A program made the translations under genes and the position numbers. Source: Bordetella petrii (GTDB taxonomy: Bacteria > Pseudomonadota > Gammaproteobacteria > Burkholderiales > Burkholderiaceae_B). From it: a stretch of DNA of 64,000 bases. The stretch is taken from assembly GCF_017356245.1 (NCBI RefSeq), contig NZ_JAFMZZ010000001.1, positions 2,428,196 to 2,492,195 of the forward strand, read 5' to 3'. Of this stretch, positions 17,825 through 27,640 are shown piece by piece; the first letter of the stretch is position 1, and each line of letters opens with the position of its first letter. The notes under the pieces are model-generated. The model was not told where the DNA came from. It did no database searches and saw only the letters and a program-made list of their open reading frames with translations.

Positions 17825-18736
17825 TCAGCGCAGCGCGGCCTCGATCAGGGCCAGGTCGCGCTCGGCCTGGATGCGCATCAGGCTGAGCAGGTCGCGGGCA
17901 TTTTGCGAAAGCGGCTTGCCGGGCCGGAACACCAGCAGCGACCGGAATGCCACGTCGATGTCCAGCCGTTTGATGATGAGGCCGCGCGGCAGGTAATCCA
18001 CCGCCGTCATCGGATGGATCAGGCCGATGCCCATGCCGCACAGCACCAGTTCGCACACCGAAAACGCGTAAGGCGTCTCCAGCACGGGACGCAGGGCCAG
18101 GCCGCGCTCGGCCAGCGTCGACTCCAGGCGCCGGCGGCTGGCGTCTTCCGGGTTCAGCGCAATGAAGTCGTGCCCGACCAGCGCCTCGGGAGACACGGTC
18201 TTGCACTGGGCCAGCGGATGGCTGGGCGTCATGGCGATCACGCCCGGCATTTCGATGAAGGGCGAATGCTCCAGGCCGACCACCGCGATTTCATCGGCCA
18301 TCAGGCCGAAGTCGAGTTGGCCCGCGCCGACCTGCTGCAGCACCTCGCGCGAGCTCATGATCTGGAACGACATCTGCACGCGGCGCGATGTGGGGTTGAA
18401 CGCCGCGATCGCGCGCGGCATGAAGCCGACCCCCAGCGCCGGCAGCGACCCCACCGTCATGCGGCCCACGCCGAACGACTTCAGGCTGCGGATGCGGTGC
18501 TCGATCTGCTCGAAGCCGGCAAAGCAGCGGTCCACTTCCACCAGCAGGGCGTCGGCCTCTTGCGTGGGCACCAGCCGGTTGCGCACGCGGTCGAACAGGC
18601 GCAGGTCCGCGTCGGCCTCCAGCCGGCGGATCGCCTGGCTGACGGCCGGCTGCGAAATATCCAGCAGCAGCGCGGCCTTGCTGGTGGTGCCGGCCCGCAT
18701 CACGGCACGGAAGATCTGGATGTCGCGCATTTCCAT
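17825..18736 (-). CDS. LysR-family regulator divergent from C-S lyase cluster
   Basis: A 303-residue LysR-type regulator: N-terminal winged helix (MEMRDIQIFRAVMRAGTTSKAA, with SQPAVSQAIRRLE) and a co-inducer domain. The start faces the C-S lyase gene across only 83 bp, the standard layout for a LysR factor controlling its divergent target. An AT-rich inverted repeat lies in that gap. It is probably the activator of the lyase-transporter-deacylase operon. The inducer is unknown. Confidence 0.88.
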   Translation of the reverse strand: MEMRDIQIFRAVMRAGTTSKAALLLDISQPAVSQAIRRLEADADLRLFDRVRNRLVPTQEADALLVEVDRCFAGFEQIEHRIRSLKSFGVGRMTVGSLPALGVGFMPRAIAAFNPTSRRVQMSFQIMSSREVLQQVGAGQLDFGLMADEIAVVGLEHSPFIEMPGVIAMTPSHPLAQCKTVSPEALVGHDFIALNPEDASRRRLESTLAERGLALRPVLETPYAFSVCELVLCGMGIGLIHPMTAVDYLPRGLIIKRLDIDVAFRSLLVFRPGKPLSQNARDLLSLMRIQAERDLALIEAALR

Positions 18737-18764
18737 ATCTATAAGCGCTGCTTCTTGTTTAAGT

Positions 18765-18777
18765 AATATTTAATATT
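18765..18777. promoter_or_regulatory. Candidate LysR operator, AATATT-T-AATATT
   Basis: Two identical AATATT half-sites around one T, in the short AT-rich gap between the LysR gene and the C-S lyase gene. The surrounding sequence is far more AT-rich than the window average. The position fits a shared operator and promoter. The symmetry is simple, so chance is possible. Confidence 0.5.
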
Positions 18778-18819
18778 GAAATAATAGTATGCCCGGCACA
18801 CACTGCGCCATCGATACTG

Positions 18820-20010
18820 ATGACACCGCCCGCGCGGTTTGTGCCAATGCCCTTTTCCCCCGATGCCCCCGCCAGCGCCGGCCGCGCCTATGCCAGCCTG
18901 TCTCCCGCCGTCTGGCGCGGTTCGACCGTGGTGTTCGATTCGCTGGACGATTTCGCGGCGCGCAAGCACCGCCAGCCCGACGGCTATAGCTACGGCATTA
19001 CCGGCACCCCCACCGCGCGCCTGCTGGAAGACCGCATCGCGGCGCTGGAAAACGGCAGGCACTGCGTCATCACTCCGTCCGGCGCCGCTGCCCTGATGAC
19101 CGCCGTTCTGGCGTATGTGCGCGCGGGCGACCACCTGCTGCTGTCGGCCGCCTGCTACGGTTCGCTGGCGGCGCTGGCCGACAAATGGCTGGCCGCGCTG
19201 GGCGTGGCGGTCGAGTATTACGCGCCCACCATCGGCGCCGATATCGAGAGCCTGATCCGGCCCAACACCCGCATGATCTGCCTGGAATCGCCCGGCAGCC
19301 TGACCATGGAAATGTGCGACGTGCCGGCCATCGCCGCCGTCGCGCGGCGCCATGGCGTGCTGACCATGATGGACAACACCTGGGCCAGCCCGCTGGGCTT
19401 CCGGCCGCTGGACCATGGCGTGGACTTCAGCGTGGAAGCCGCAACCAAGTTCTTCAGCGGTCACTCCGACGTGCTGATGGGCAGCATCGCCACCAACGAC
19501 GCCGGCCACTATGCCGTGCTGCGCGACGCGCAAAGCACGCTGGGCCAGCAGGTCAGCCCGGACGACTGCTTCCTGGTGCTGCGCGGCCTGGAAACGCTCG
19601 CCCTGCGGCTGCAGGCGCAGGGCGAATCGACCCACCGGATCGCCGGCTGGCTGGCGCAGCATCCCCTGGTTGAACGGGTCTGGTACCCGCCCCTGCCGTC
19701 CGACCCCGGCCACGCGCTGTGGCAGCGCGATTTCCACAGCAAGGGCTGCCTGTTCTCGCTGCAGCTGGCAGCGGCCGAAGAGCCGGCCTATCGCGCCTTC
19801 TTCGGCGCGCTGAAGCAGTTTCCCATCGGCGCCAGCTGGGGCGGCGTGCACAGCCTGGCGGCGTTCTATCCGGCCGAGCTGCAGCGCGCGCGGCAGTATC
19901 CGGCGACCGACCAGCCGCTGGTGCGCCTGTCGATCGGCCTGGAGGACAGCGGCCTGCTGCAGGCCGACCTGCAGGCCGCGCTGGCCGCCTATGGCGCGGC
20001 GCGGGGCTAG
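18820..20010 (+). CDS. MetC-type PLP-dependent C-S lyase (cystathionine beta-lyase-like)
   Basis: A 396-residue PLP enzyme of the Cys/Met metabolism fold, expected to cleave the C-S bond of cystathionine or another S-substituted cysteine, giving a thiol, pyruvate and ammonia. The PLP lysine is in VEAATKFFSGHSD, the cofactor-contacting Tyr in AACYGSLAAL, and the Asp in MMDNTWASPLGF. It is followed by an amino-acid ABC transporter and a deacylase, so a catabolic C-S lyase is more likely than biosynthetic MetC. The start is uncertain: ATG 18820 lacks a clear ribosome site and an in-frame ATG is at 18847. Confidence 0.85.
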   Translation: MTPPARFVPMPFSPDAPASAGRAYASLSPAVWRGSTVVFDSLDDFAARKHRQPDGYSYGITGTPTARLLEDRIAALENGRHCVITPSGAAALMTAVLAYVRAGDHLLLSAACYGSLAALADKWLAALGVAVEYYAPTIGADIESLIRPNTRMICLESPGSLTMEMCDVPAIAAVARRHGVLTMMDNTWASPLGFRPLDHGVDFSVEAATKFFSGHSDVLMGSIATNDAGHYAVLRDAQSTLGQQVSPDDCFLVLRGLETLALRLQAQGESTHRIAGWLAQHPLVERVWYPPLPSDPGHALWQRDFHSKGCLFSLQLAAAEEPAYRAFFGALKQFPIGASWGGVHSLAAFYPAELQRARQYPATDQPLVRLSIGLEDSGLLQADLQAALAAYGAARG

Positions 20011-20027
20011 GGCCCATATAGCAGCAC

Positions 20028-20049
20028 CCGCGGCGGCCCGCCGCCGCGG
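20028..20049 (+). other. Intercistronic GC hairpin (10-2-10)
   Basis: CCGCGGCGGC and GCCGCCGCGG flank two bases, a perfect very stable stem between the C-S lyase and receptor genes. No T-run follows, so it is not a clean intrinsic terminator. Similar stems before receptor genes often stabilise the downstream mRNA segment or reduce read-through. Confidence 0.65.
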
Positions 20050-20080
20050 CCTATAACGACATTTCAAGAGGAAAACCATC

Positions 20081-20947
20081 ATGATCGCCAACGTTGTCAG
20101 AAAAGCCGCCGGCCTGGCGCTGGCCGCCACGCTGTTCAGCAGCGCAGCCCTTGCCGATACCAAGGACGCCATCCTGGAAAGCCACAAGGTCACCATCGGC
20201 ATCCACAATCGCCAGCCCTGGGGCTTTCGCGCCGAAGACGGCTCGGCCGCGGGCTTTCATCCCGACCTCATCCGCGCCGCCTTCCAGCGCCTGGGGGTCA
20301 AGCAGGTGGATTTCGTCATTACCGAGTTCGGCGCGCTGATTCCGGGCCTGAACGCGGGGCGCTTCGACATGGTGGCCTCGGGCATCGCCATCACGCCCGC
20401 GCGCTGCAAGGTGGTGATCTTCAGCGAACCCGACCTGGCCGTCGGTGACAGCCTGATCGTGAAAAAGGGCAACCCGCTGAACATCCACAGCTATGCCGAT
20501 ATCGTGGCCAACCCCAAGATCCGCCTGGCGGGCGGGCGCGGCACGCTGAACTCCAAGAATGCGGTCGACGCCGGCGTGCCGGCCTCGCAAATCACTTACC
20601 TGGGCGACGCGCAGGCCATGCTGTCGGCGCTGCTGGCCGACCGCGTCGACGCAGCCACGCTGTCGGCCCCCAGCGTGGCGGGCCTGCTGCAGGATCCCAA
20701 GCTGCAGGGCGTGGAACGGGCGCGGCCGTTCACCGGCCTGGTGCGCAACGGCGTGCCGGCCATGATGTACACCGCCATCGCGTTCCGCTCCGACGACACG
20801 GCGCTGCGCGACGCCTATGACGAACAGCTGCGCGCCCTGAAGGCCGACGGCACGGTGGACAAGCTGCGCGCCAAGTACGGTTTCACCGACGACGACAAGG
20901 TCGACCCGGCCGTGACGACCGACAAGGTCTGCGCCGGCAAGTACTGA
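20081..20947 (+). CDS. ABC transporter periplasmic amino-acid-binding protein
   Basis: A 288-residue family-3 solute-binding protein. It has a clear signal peptide (cleavage near ALA-DTKD, residue 25) and the two-lobe polar amino-acid-binding pattern: HKVTIGIHNRQPWGFRAEDG, FDMVASGIAITPARCK and the YDEQLRALKADGTVDKLRAKYGF tail. A good AAGAGGAAAA ribosome site precedes the ATG. It is the first gene of a complete importer (two permeases and an ATPase follow) between a C-S lyase and a deacylase. The ligand is therefore probably a cysteine-related or N-acylated amino acid, which is an inference. Confidence 0.9.
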   Translation: MIANVVRKAAGLALAATLFSSAALADTKDAILESHKVTIGIHNRQPWGFRAEDGSAAGFHPDLIRAAFQRLGVKQVDFVITEFGALIPGLNAGRFDMVASGIAITPARCKVVIFSEPDLAVGDSLIVKKGNPLNIHSYADIVANPKIRLAGGRGTLNSKNAVDAGVPASQITYLGDAQAMLSALLADRVDAATLSAPSVAGLLQDPKLQGVERARPFTGLVRNGVPAMMYTAIAFRSDDTALRDAYDEQLRALKADGTVDKLRAKYGFTDDDKVDPAVTTDKVCAGKY

Positions 20948-20967
20948 TTCCGCGCCCAGGATCGGCC

Positions 20968-21627
20968 ATGCAAGGCTTCGACATTCTCGCCGGCATTCTC
21001 GAAGGATTCCGGGTGACGGCGCTGGTCACGCTGTACGGCATGATGTGGGCCGTGCCGTTCGCCCTGGTCACGGGGGTGCTGCAGTACTTCACCCGTGGCG
21101 GCGCGCGCTTCGCCGTTACGTGCCTGATCGAGTTCTGGCGCAGTTCGCCCGTGCTGATCCTGCTGTTCGTGCTGTACTACGCCCTGCCCGACTTCGGCAT
21201 ACGCCTGTCCAGCATGACCGTAGGCGCCATGGCGCTGGGCCTGAACATCGGCGGCTACGGCAGCCAGGCCGTACGCGCCGCGCTGCAGGCGCTGGACCGC
21301 GGCCAGGTCGAGGCGGGCCGCGCCCTGGGCCTGCGCCGGCTGCACATTCTGTGGCTGATCGAGCTGCCCCAGGCGCTGTCGGCCATGATGCCCACCTTTG
21401 TCAACCAGTTCATCCAGCTGGTCAAGGGCACGGCCATTGTGTCGCTGATCACGCTTACCGACATGACGTTCCGCGCCAAGCAGATCGCCGAGCTGCAGTA
21501 CAACCCGGTAGGCGTCTACACCGCGCTGATGCTGGCCTACCTGATCGTGTGCTACCCCGCCACATTGCTGGGACGCCACCTGGAGCGCCGCGTGCAGATA
21601 AAGAGCCGAGGTCGCCGTGAGATTTGA
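20968..21627 (+). CDS. Polar amino-acid ABC transporter permease (first subunit)
   Basis: A 219-residue HisM/GltK-type inner-membrane permease with about five transmembrane helices. The EAA loop that contacts the ATPase is seen in VEAGRALGLRRLHILWLIELPQA. It starts 20 bp after the receptor gene and overlaps the second permease by 11 bp. It would form a heterodimer channel with the next gene product. Confidence 0.92.
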   Translation: MQGFDILAGILEGFRVTALVTLYGMMWAVPFALVTGVLQYFTRGGARFAVTCLIEFWRSSPVLILLFVLYYALPDFGIRLSSMTVGAMALGLNIGGYGSQAVRAALQALDRGQVEAGRALGLRRLHILWLIELPQALSAMMPTFVNQFIQLVKGTAIVSLITLTDMTFRAKQIAELQYNPVGVYTALMLAYLIVCYPATLLGRHLERRVQIKSRGRREI

Positions 21628-22276
21628 CCCCGACTTCGCCGTGTCCGTGGTGCCCACCATTCTGGGCGGGCTGGGCACGACCTTGTGGATTACCGTGGCG
21701 GCGTCGCTGTGCGCCGCGGTGCTGGGCTTCATCCTGGAGATCCTGCGGCGCAGCAACCGCTGGCTGGGCTATGTGATGCGTTTCGTGATCGACGCGATCC
21801 GCTCCACGCCGGTGCTGGTGCAGCTGTACTTCATTTATTTCGTGCTGCCCGTTTACGGGCTGACGCTGCCGGCGGCCGCCTCGGGCGTGCTGGGCCTGTC
21901 GATCTACTACAGCGGCTATCTGGCCGAGGTGTTCAAGGGCGGCATCGACAGCATCGACGCCGGCCAGTTCGAGGCCGGCAAGGCCCTGGGGCTGCGCCGC
22001 CGCGATGTGATCGTATCGGTGATATTGCCGCAGATGCTGCGCAACGTGGCTGCGCCCATGGGCAATTACTTTGTATCGGCGCTGAAGGCCACGCCCTACC
22101 TCGCCGTGATCGCCGTTCCCGAAATGCTGGGGCTGGCCATGGAAGTGGGCGCGAATTCTTTCCGCTATGCCGAACCCATGGTGGCTGTCGGCATCATTTT
22201 TCTGATTCTGGCGCTGGGCATCAATTTCCTGGTGCGCCAGCTCGAACGCCGGCTGCAGGCGGCGCACGAACGTTGA
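21617..22276 (+). CDS. Polar amino-acid ABC transporter permease (second subunit)
   Basis: A 219-residue permease paralogous to the preceding one, with the EAA loop FEAGKALGLRRRDVIVSVILPQ. The GTG start at 21617 lies inside the end of the first permease gene, an 11-bp overlap typical of coupled subunits. The ATPase gene begins 11 bp after its stop. Confidence 0.92.
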   Translation: MRFDPDFAVSVVPTILGGLGTTLWITVAASLCAAVLGFILEILRRSNRWLGYVMRFVIDAIRSTPVLVQLYFIYFVLPVYGLTLPAAASGVLGLSIYYSGYLAEVFKGGIDSIDAGQFEAGKALGLRRRDVIVSVILPQMLRNVAAPMGNYFVSALKATPYLAVIAVPEMLGLAMEVGANSFRYAEPMVAVGIIFLILALGINFLVRQLERRLQAAHER

Positions 22277-22287
22277 GAACGCAGGCC

Positions 22288-23034
<747 letters not shown>

Positions 23035-23068
23035 GCCCGGCTCGTCACGATACAGCAAGGACTTCACC

Positions 23069-24082
23069 ATGGCGGACAACAGCCGCGTCTGGACCCACAT
23101 CGACTTCAACCTGGATGGCAAGCAGGCTGGCAACCTGCACGTACCGCATTCGGTCGACCTGTCGGCCTATGCGATGATCCAGATTCCCATCGTCTGCATC
23201 CGCAATGGCGAGGGGCCCACGGCGCTGCTCACCGCCGGCAACCACGGCGACGAATACGAAGGGCAGATCGCCCTGCGCAGGCTGGCGCAGGCGCTGCGCC
23301 CCGGCGACGTGCGCGGCCGCGTCATCATTATCCCGTCGTTGAACTACCCGGCCGTGGAAGCCGGCCGGCGCGCGTCGCCGGTGGACGAGGGCAACCTGAA
23401 CCGGCTGTTTCCCGGGCGCGCCAACGGCACGGTCACCGAAATGATCGCCCATTACGTCGACAGCGTGCTGTTCGCCCTGGCCGACGTCGTGATCGATCTG
23501 CATTCGGGCGGCCGCTCGCTGGACTACGCGCACACCGCCCTGGCGCAGCGCGTGGCCGATGCCGCCCAGGACGGGGCGCTGCGCAGACTGCTTGCCGCAT
23601 TCGGCGCGCCGCACAGCGTGCTGACCACCGGCTCGGGCGGTGGCGGCGCCACCACGCTGTACGCCGCCGCCGCCAAGCGCGGCATACCGGCCCTGACCAC
23701 CGAACTGGGCAGCGGCGCCACCCTCGACCCGCAGGGGCTGGCCATTGCCGAGCACGGCGTGCGGCGCGTGCTGCGCCATTACGGCATCGCCCCCGGCCTG
23801 CATTGCGAGCCGGCGCCGGCCACCCAGCTGCTGACATCGCTGGGGCCGCGCCACGCCATCTATGCGCCATGCGCCGGCATGATGGAGCCGCTGGCCAAGG
23901 TGGGGGAACGCGTGCGCGAGGGGCAGGCCGCGCTGCGCCTGCATGGCCTGGAAGACCCGCTGGCCCCGCCCCTGACCCTGTATTTCAGTGCGGACGGGAT
24001 TGTGTCCTGCCGGCGTTTTCCGACGCTGTGCGCGCGCGGCGACGGCCTGTTCCACCTGGCGGCGCCGCTCGACGAACGCTAG
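23069..24082 (+). CDS. DoeB-like N-acyl amino-acid deacylase (AspA/AstE superfamily)
   Basis: A 337-residue zinc carboxypeptidase-fold deacylase (succinylglutamate desuccinylase/aspartoacylase superfamily). The zinc ligands are in GNHGDEYEGQ and IDLHSGG, and the catalytic Glu is probably in the TTELGSGATLD segment. The N-terminus and the GRVIIIPSLNYPA ... DEGNLNRLFPG blocks resemble DoeB, the N-alpha-acetyl-diaminobutyrate deacetylase of ectoine breakdown, but no doeA or other ectoine gene is here. As the last gene of the lyase-transporter operon it probably strips an acyl group from the imported amino acid. The substrate is unproven. Confidence 0.85.
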   Translation: MADNSRVWTHIDFNLDGKQAGNLHVPHSVDLSAYAMIQIPIVCIRNGEGPTALLTAGNHGDEYEGQIALRRLAQALRPGDVRGRVIIIPSLNYPAVEAGRRASPVDEGNLNRLFPGRANGTVTEMIAHYVDSVLFALADVVIDLHSGGRSLDYAHTALAQRVADAAQDGALRRLLAAFGAPHSVLTTGSGGGGATTLYAAAAKRGIPALTTELGSGATLDPQGLAIAEHGVRRVLRHYGIAPGLHCEPAPATQLLTSLGPRHAIYAPCAGMMEPLAKVGERVREGQAALRLHGLEDPLAPPLTLYFSADGIVSCRRFPTLCARGDGLFHLAAPLDER

Positions 24083-24089
24083 CAGGCAG

Positions 24090-24117
24090 CGGCGGGCGCG
24101 CCGAGGCAAGCCCGCCG
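24090..24117. terminator. GC-rich hairpin between convergent genes
   Basis: CGGCGGGC (24090-24097) pairs with GCCCGCCG (24110-24117) across a 12-base loop, in the 42-bp gap between the deacylase and pyk stop codons. No T-run follows on either strand, so it is a possible, not certain, bidirectional terminator. Confidence 0.4.
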
Positions 24118-24124
24118 GCCGCGG

Positions 24125-25567
24125 TCATTCGACCATCAGGATTTTCATGCCGTTGGTGCCGCCGCTGTCGCGGTAGAAATCGCCCTTGGTCAGGATGATC
24201 CAGTCGCCCGGCTGCACGCGGCCGCGTTTTTTCAGTTCGTCGATGGCGGCGTTGCTGAGTTCGGCCGGGTCGTACGCGGAAGGGTCGAACGGCACGGTGT
24301 ACACGCCGCGGAACATCGCCACCCGGTGCTGGGTCTGGCTGTGCGGGCTGTAGCAGTAGATGGGCACGCCCGAGCGGATGCGCGACATGATCAGCGGGGT
24401 ATGCCCGCTTTCGGTCAGGGCGATGATGGCCTTCACGCCGGGGAAATGGTTGGCCGCGTACATCGCCGCCAGGGCGATGGTTTCGTCGCAGCGCGAGAAC
24501 GTTTCGCCCAGCCGGTGGTGCGAGTGCGTGGTGGTGGGGTGCTTCTCGGCGCCCAGGCACACCCGCGCCATGGCCTGCACCGCCTCGGCCGGGTACTGGC
24601 CCGACGCGCTTTCGGCCGACAGCATCACCGCATCGGTGTAGTCCAGCACGGCATTGGCCACGTCGGAAACTTCGGCGCGGGTGGGCAGCGGGCTGGAGAT
24701 CATGGACTCCATCATCTGGGTGGCGGTGATGACCACTTTGTTGAGCGTGCGCGCATGCTGGATGATGCGCTTCTGGATGCCCACCAGCTCGGCATCGCCC
24801 ACTTCGACGCCCAGGTCGCCGCGCGCCACCATGACGCCGTCGCTGGCACGGATCAGCGAATCGAGGGCCTCGTCGTCGACCACGGCCTCGGCGCGCTCGA
24901 TCTTGGCGATGATCCAGGCCTCGCTGCCGGCGGCGCGCACCAGTTGGCGGGCCTCGTCGATATCGCGGCCGTAGCGCGGAAACGAGACCGCCACGTAATC
25001 GAGGTTGAGTTCGGCCGCCACCAGGATGTCGGCGCGGTCTTTGTCGGTAAGGCTGGGGGCCGACAGGCCGCCGCCGCGCCGGTTGATGCCCTTGTTGTTC
25101 GACAGCGGGCCGCCCACGGTTACGGTGGTGTGCACGGAATCGCCGGTAATGCGGTCGACCATCAGCACCACGCGGCCGTCGTCGAGCAGCAGTTCGTCGC
25201 CCGGCCGGCAGTCTTGCACCAGCTCGGGATAGTCGATACCCACGATGGAGGCATCGCCCGCGTCTTTGGGATGGCTGTTCGACAGGCAGAAGGGCTGCCC
25301 GGCGCGCAGCACCACCTGCTTGTCGGCAAAGCGCGCAATGCGGATCTTGGGGCCCTGCAGGTCGCCCATCAGGGCCACGAAGCGGCCCTGCTTCGCGGCG
25401 ATTTCGCGCACCAGGCGCGCGCGCTCGCGGTGGTCGTCGGCGGTGCCGTGCGAGAAATTCAGGCGGGCCACGTCGACCCCGGCACGCACCAGCGCTTCCA
25501 GCTGCTCGGGCGTGGACGTGGATGGCCCCAGCGTGGCGACGATTTTGGTGCGGCGCAATACGGACAT
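24125..25567 (-). CDS. pyk: Pyruvate kinase
   Basis: A 480-residue glycolytic enzyme that transfers phosphate from phosphoenolpyruvate to ADP. It starts RRTKIVATLGPSTSTPEQLEALV and shows NFSHGT, GDLQGPKIR, the catalytic Lys in IIAKIERAEAV, VMVARGDLGVEV and ITATQMMESMI. The length fits the family. It is divergent from glycerate kinase across 111 bp. The two activities are two steps apart in glycerate use (2-phosphoglycerate, phosphoenolpyruvate, pyruvate). Confidence 0.97.
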   Translation of the reverse strand: MSVLRRTKIVATLGPSTSTPEQLEALVRAGVDVARLNFSHGTADDHRERARLVREIAAKQGRFVALMGDLQGPKIRIARFADKQVVLRAGQPFCLSNSHPKDAGDASIVGIDYPELVQDCRPGDELLLDDGRVVLMVDRITGDSVHTTVTVGGPLSNNKGINRRGGGLSAPSLTDKDRADILVAAELNLDYVAVSFPRYGRDIDEARQLVRAAGSEAWIIAKIERAEAVVDDEALDSLIRASDGVMVARGDLGVEVGDAELVGIQKRIIQHARTLNKVVITATQMMESMISSPLPTRAEVSDVANAVLDYTDAVMLSAESASGQYPAEAVQAMARVCLGAEKHPTTTHSHHRLGETFSRCDETIALAAMYAANHFPGVKAIIALTESGHTPLIMSRIRSGVPIYCYSPHSQTQHRVAMFRGVYTVPFDPSAYDPAELSNAAIDELKKRGRVQPGDWIILTKGDFYRDSGGTNGMKILMVE

Positions 25568-25678
25568 GGATAAACCTCTCGCAGAACGACGAAATCGCTA
25601 TGGTACGACGCGCGCCCCGGCCGCGGGTATTATGCGCATACCCGACCCGACTACGTTGCGCGCCCGCCACCGACCACC

Positions 25679-26821
25679 GTGAAAATCGTCATCGCTCCCG
25701 ATTCCTTCAAAGAAAGCCTTTCCGCCCCCGACGCCGCGGCCGCCATCGAGCGCGGCATCAAGCAGGCCTTCCCCGGCGCGCGCACCCTGTGCGTGCCCAT
25801 GGCCGACGGCGGCGAGGGCACGGTGGCGGCGGTGCTGGCCGCCACCGGCGGCCAGTGGCGCGCCACGCCCGTCACCGGCGCGCTGGGCGAGCCGCTGCAG
25901 GCAGCCTGGGGCTGGCTGGAAGACGGCACGGCCGTGATCGAAATGGCGGCCGCGGCCGGGCTGGAACAAACCCCGCCCGAACGGCGCGACCCGCTGCGGG
26001 CCAGCAGCGGCGGCGTGGGCGAACTGCTGCGCGCCGCGCTCGACGCGGGCGCAAGGCGCATCATCCTGGGCCTGGGCGGCTCGGCCACCAACGATGGCGG
26101 CGCCGGCCTGCTGGCGGCGCTGGGCGTGCGTTTCCTGGACGCCAACGGACAAGACCTGCCGCCCGGCGGCGCGGCCCTGCTGCAGCTCGAAAACATCGAT
26201 ACGCAGGGCCTGGACGCGCGCCTGGCCAAGGTGCGGATCGACATCGCCTCGGACGTCGACAACCCGCTGTGCGGCCCGCAGGGCGCGTCGCATACCTTCG
26301 GCCCGCAAAAAGGCGCAATGCCCGAACAGGTGCAGATGCTGGATCGCAGCCTGGCGCGGCTGGCCGACGTCTGCGCGCGCCACCTGGGACGCGACGTGCG
26401 CGATGCGCCGGGCGCCGGCGCGGCCGGCGGGCTGGGCTATGCCGCACACGCTTTCCTGAATGCGCGCTTCCGCCCCGGCGTGGAACTGGTCGCCGAACTG
26501 GGCGGGCTGGCGCAGGCCATGGAAGGCGCGGCGCTGGCGTTCACCGGCGAAGGCCGCATGGATGCGCAGACCCTGCGCGGCAAGACCCCGGCGGGCGTCG
26601 CGCGCATTGCGCGGCAGGCGGGCGTGCCGGTGGTGGCGTTGGCGGGTTCGCTGGGCGAAGGCTACCAGGACCTGCACGCCGGCGGCATTACCGCGGCGTT
26701 CAGCCTGGCCCCGGGGCCGGTCAGCTTGCAGCAGGCCTGCGACAACGCCGCCCAATACCTGTGCGACCGCGCCCGCGACGTCATGCAGCTGTGGCTGGCC
26801 GCCGGCAAGCGCATGCTGTAG
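25679..26821 (+). CDS. Glycerate kinase (GlxK/GarK family)
   Basis: A 380-residue type-2 glycerate kinase that phosphorylates D-glycerate (to 2-phosphoglycerate in this family). The GTG start at 25679 gives KIVIAPDSFKESLSAPDAA, followed by MADGGEGTV and LGLGGSATNDGGAGLL, all characteristic. It faces pyk divergently and ends 12 bp from the rsmA stop on the other strand. The pairing with pyk suggests a route from glycerate into central metabolism. Confidence 0.95.
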   Translation: MKIVIAPDSFKESLSAPDAAAAIERGIKQAFPGARTLCVPMADGGEGTVAAVLAATGGQWRATPVTGALGEPLQAAWGWLEDGTAVIEMAAAAGLEQTPPERRDPLRASSGGVGELLRAALDAGARRIILGLGGSATNDGGAGLLAALGVRFLDANGQDLPPGGAALLQLENIDTQGLDARLAKVRIDIASDVDNPLCGPQGASHTFGPQKGAMPEQVQMLDRSLARLADVCARHLGRDVRDAPGAGAAGGLGYAAHAFLNARFRPGVELVAELGGLAQAMEGAALAFTGEGRMDAQTLRGKTPAGVARIARQAGVPVVALAGSLGEGYQDLHAGGITAAFSLAPGPVSLQQACDNAAQYLCDRARDVMQLWLAAGKRML

Positions 26822-26833
26822 GCGCCGGGCGTA

Positions 26834-27622
26834 TCAGGCCGGCACGGCGCCGGCCTGCAGCAGCGCATCGGTCAGGCGGATGAATTTCTCGACCGACACT
26901 TCTTCGGCGCGCGCCGTGGGCGCGATATCCAGCGCTTCCCAGGGCACCAGCGCGGCCCAGTCGCCCAGCCCGCGCCGCAGCATCTTGCGGCGCTGCGCGA
27001 AGGCCCGCGCTACCACGGCCTGCAGGGCGGCGTCGCTGGCCGGGCGCAGGCGGTCGGCCGACAGCGGCACCATGCGCACCACCGCCGACACCACCCGGGG
27101 CGGCGGGTCGAAGGCCTCGGGCGGCACATCGAACAGCTTGTCCATGCGGTAGCGCGATTGCAGCATCACCGACAGGCGGCCGTAATCGGCGCTGCCCGGC
27201 GCGGCGACCATGCGGTCGATGACTTCCCGCTGCAGCATAAAGTGCTGGTCGCGCACCGTATCGGCGGCGGCCATCAGGTGAAACAGCAGCGGGCTGGAAA
27301 TGTTGTACGGCAGGTTGCCCACCACCCGCAGACGCTCGCCCAGCGCGGCGAAGTCCACGGTCAGGGCGTCGGCCTCGATCACGGTCAGTTGGGCGGGCGC
27401 ATGCGCATTGCGCAGGCGCGCCGCCAGGTCGCGGTCGATCTCGACCACGGTCAGATGCGCCAGGCTGCGCAGCAGGGGCTGCGTCAGCGCCGACAGGCCC
27501 GGGCCGATCTCGACCACGCGGTCGTCGCGCGCGGGCGCGATGGCCCGCACGATGCCCTCGACCACGCTGTCGTCGGTCAGGAAGTGTTGCCCGAAGCGCT
27601 TGCGCGCCTGATGCCTGCTCAT
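26834..27622 (-). CDS. rsmA: 16S rRNA dimethyladenosine transferase
   Basis: A 262-residue SAM-dependent enzyme (KsgA) that dimethylates A1518 and A1519 of 16S rRNA. It begins with the [14 protein letters not shown] signature and has the SAM motif [15 protein letters not shown] and the catalytic NLPYNIS. It is the third gene of the reverse-strand lptD-surA-rsmA block, 18 bp after surA. The pdxA gene that often separates surA and rsmA in enterics is absent. Confidence 0.97.
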   Translation of the reverse strand: MSRHQARKRFGQHFLTDDSVVEGIVRAIAPARDDRVVEIGPGLSALTQPLLRSLAHLTVVEIDRDLAARLRNAHAPAQLTVIEADALTVDFAALGERLRVVGNLPYNISSPLLFHLMAAADTVRDQHFMLQREVIDRMVAAPGSADYGRLSVMLQSRYRMDKLFDVPPEAFDPPPRVVSAVVRMVPLSADRLRPASDAALQAVVARAFAQRRKMLRRGLGDWAALVPWEALDIAPTARAEEVSVEKFIRLTDALLQAGAVPA

Positions 27623-27640
27623 GATGGGCTCGCGCCGTGG

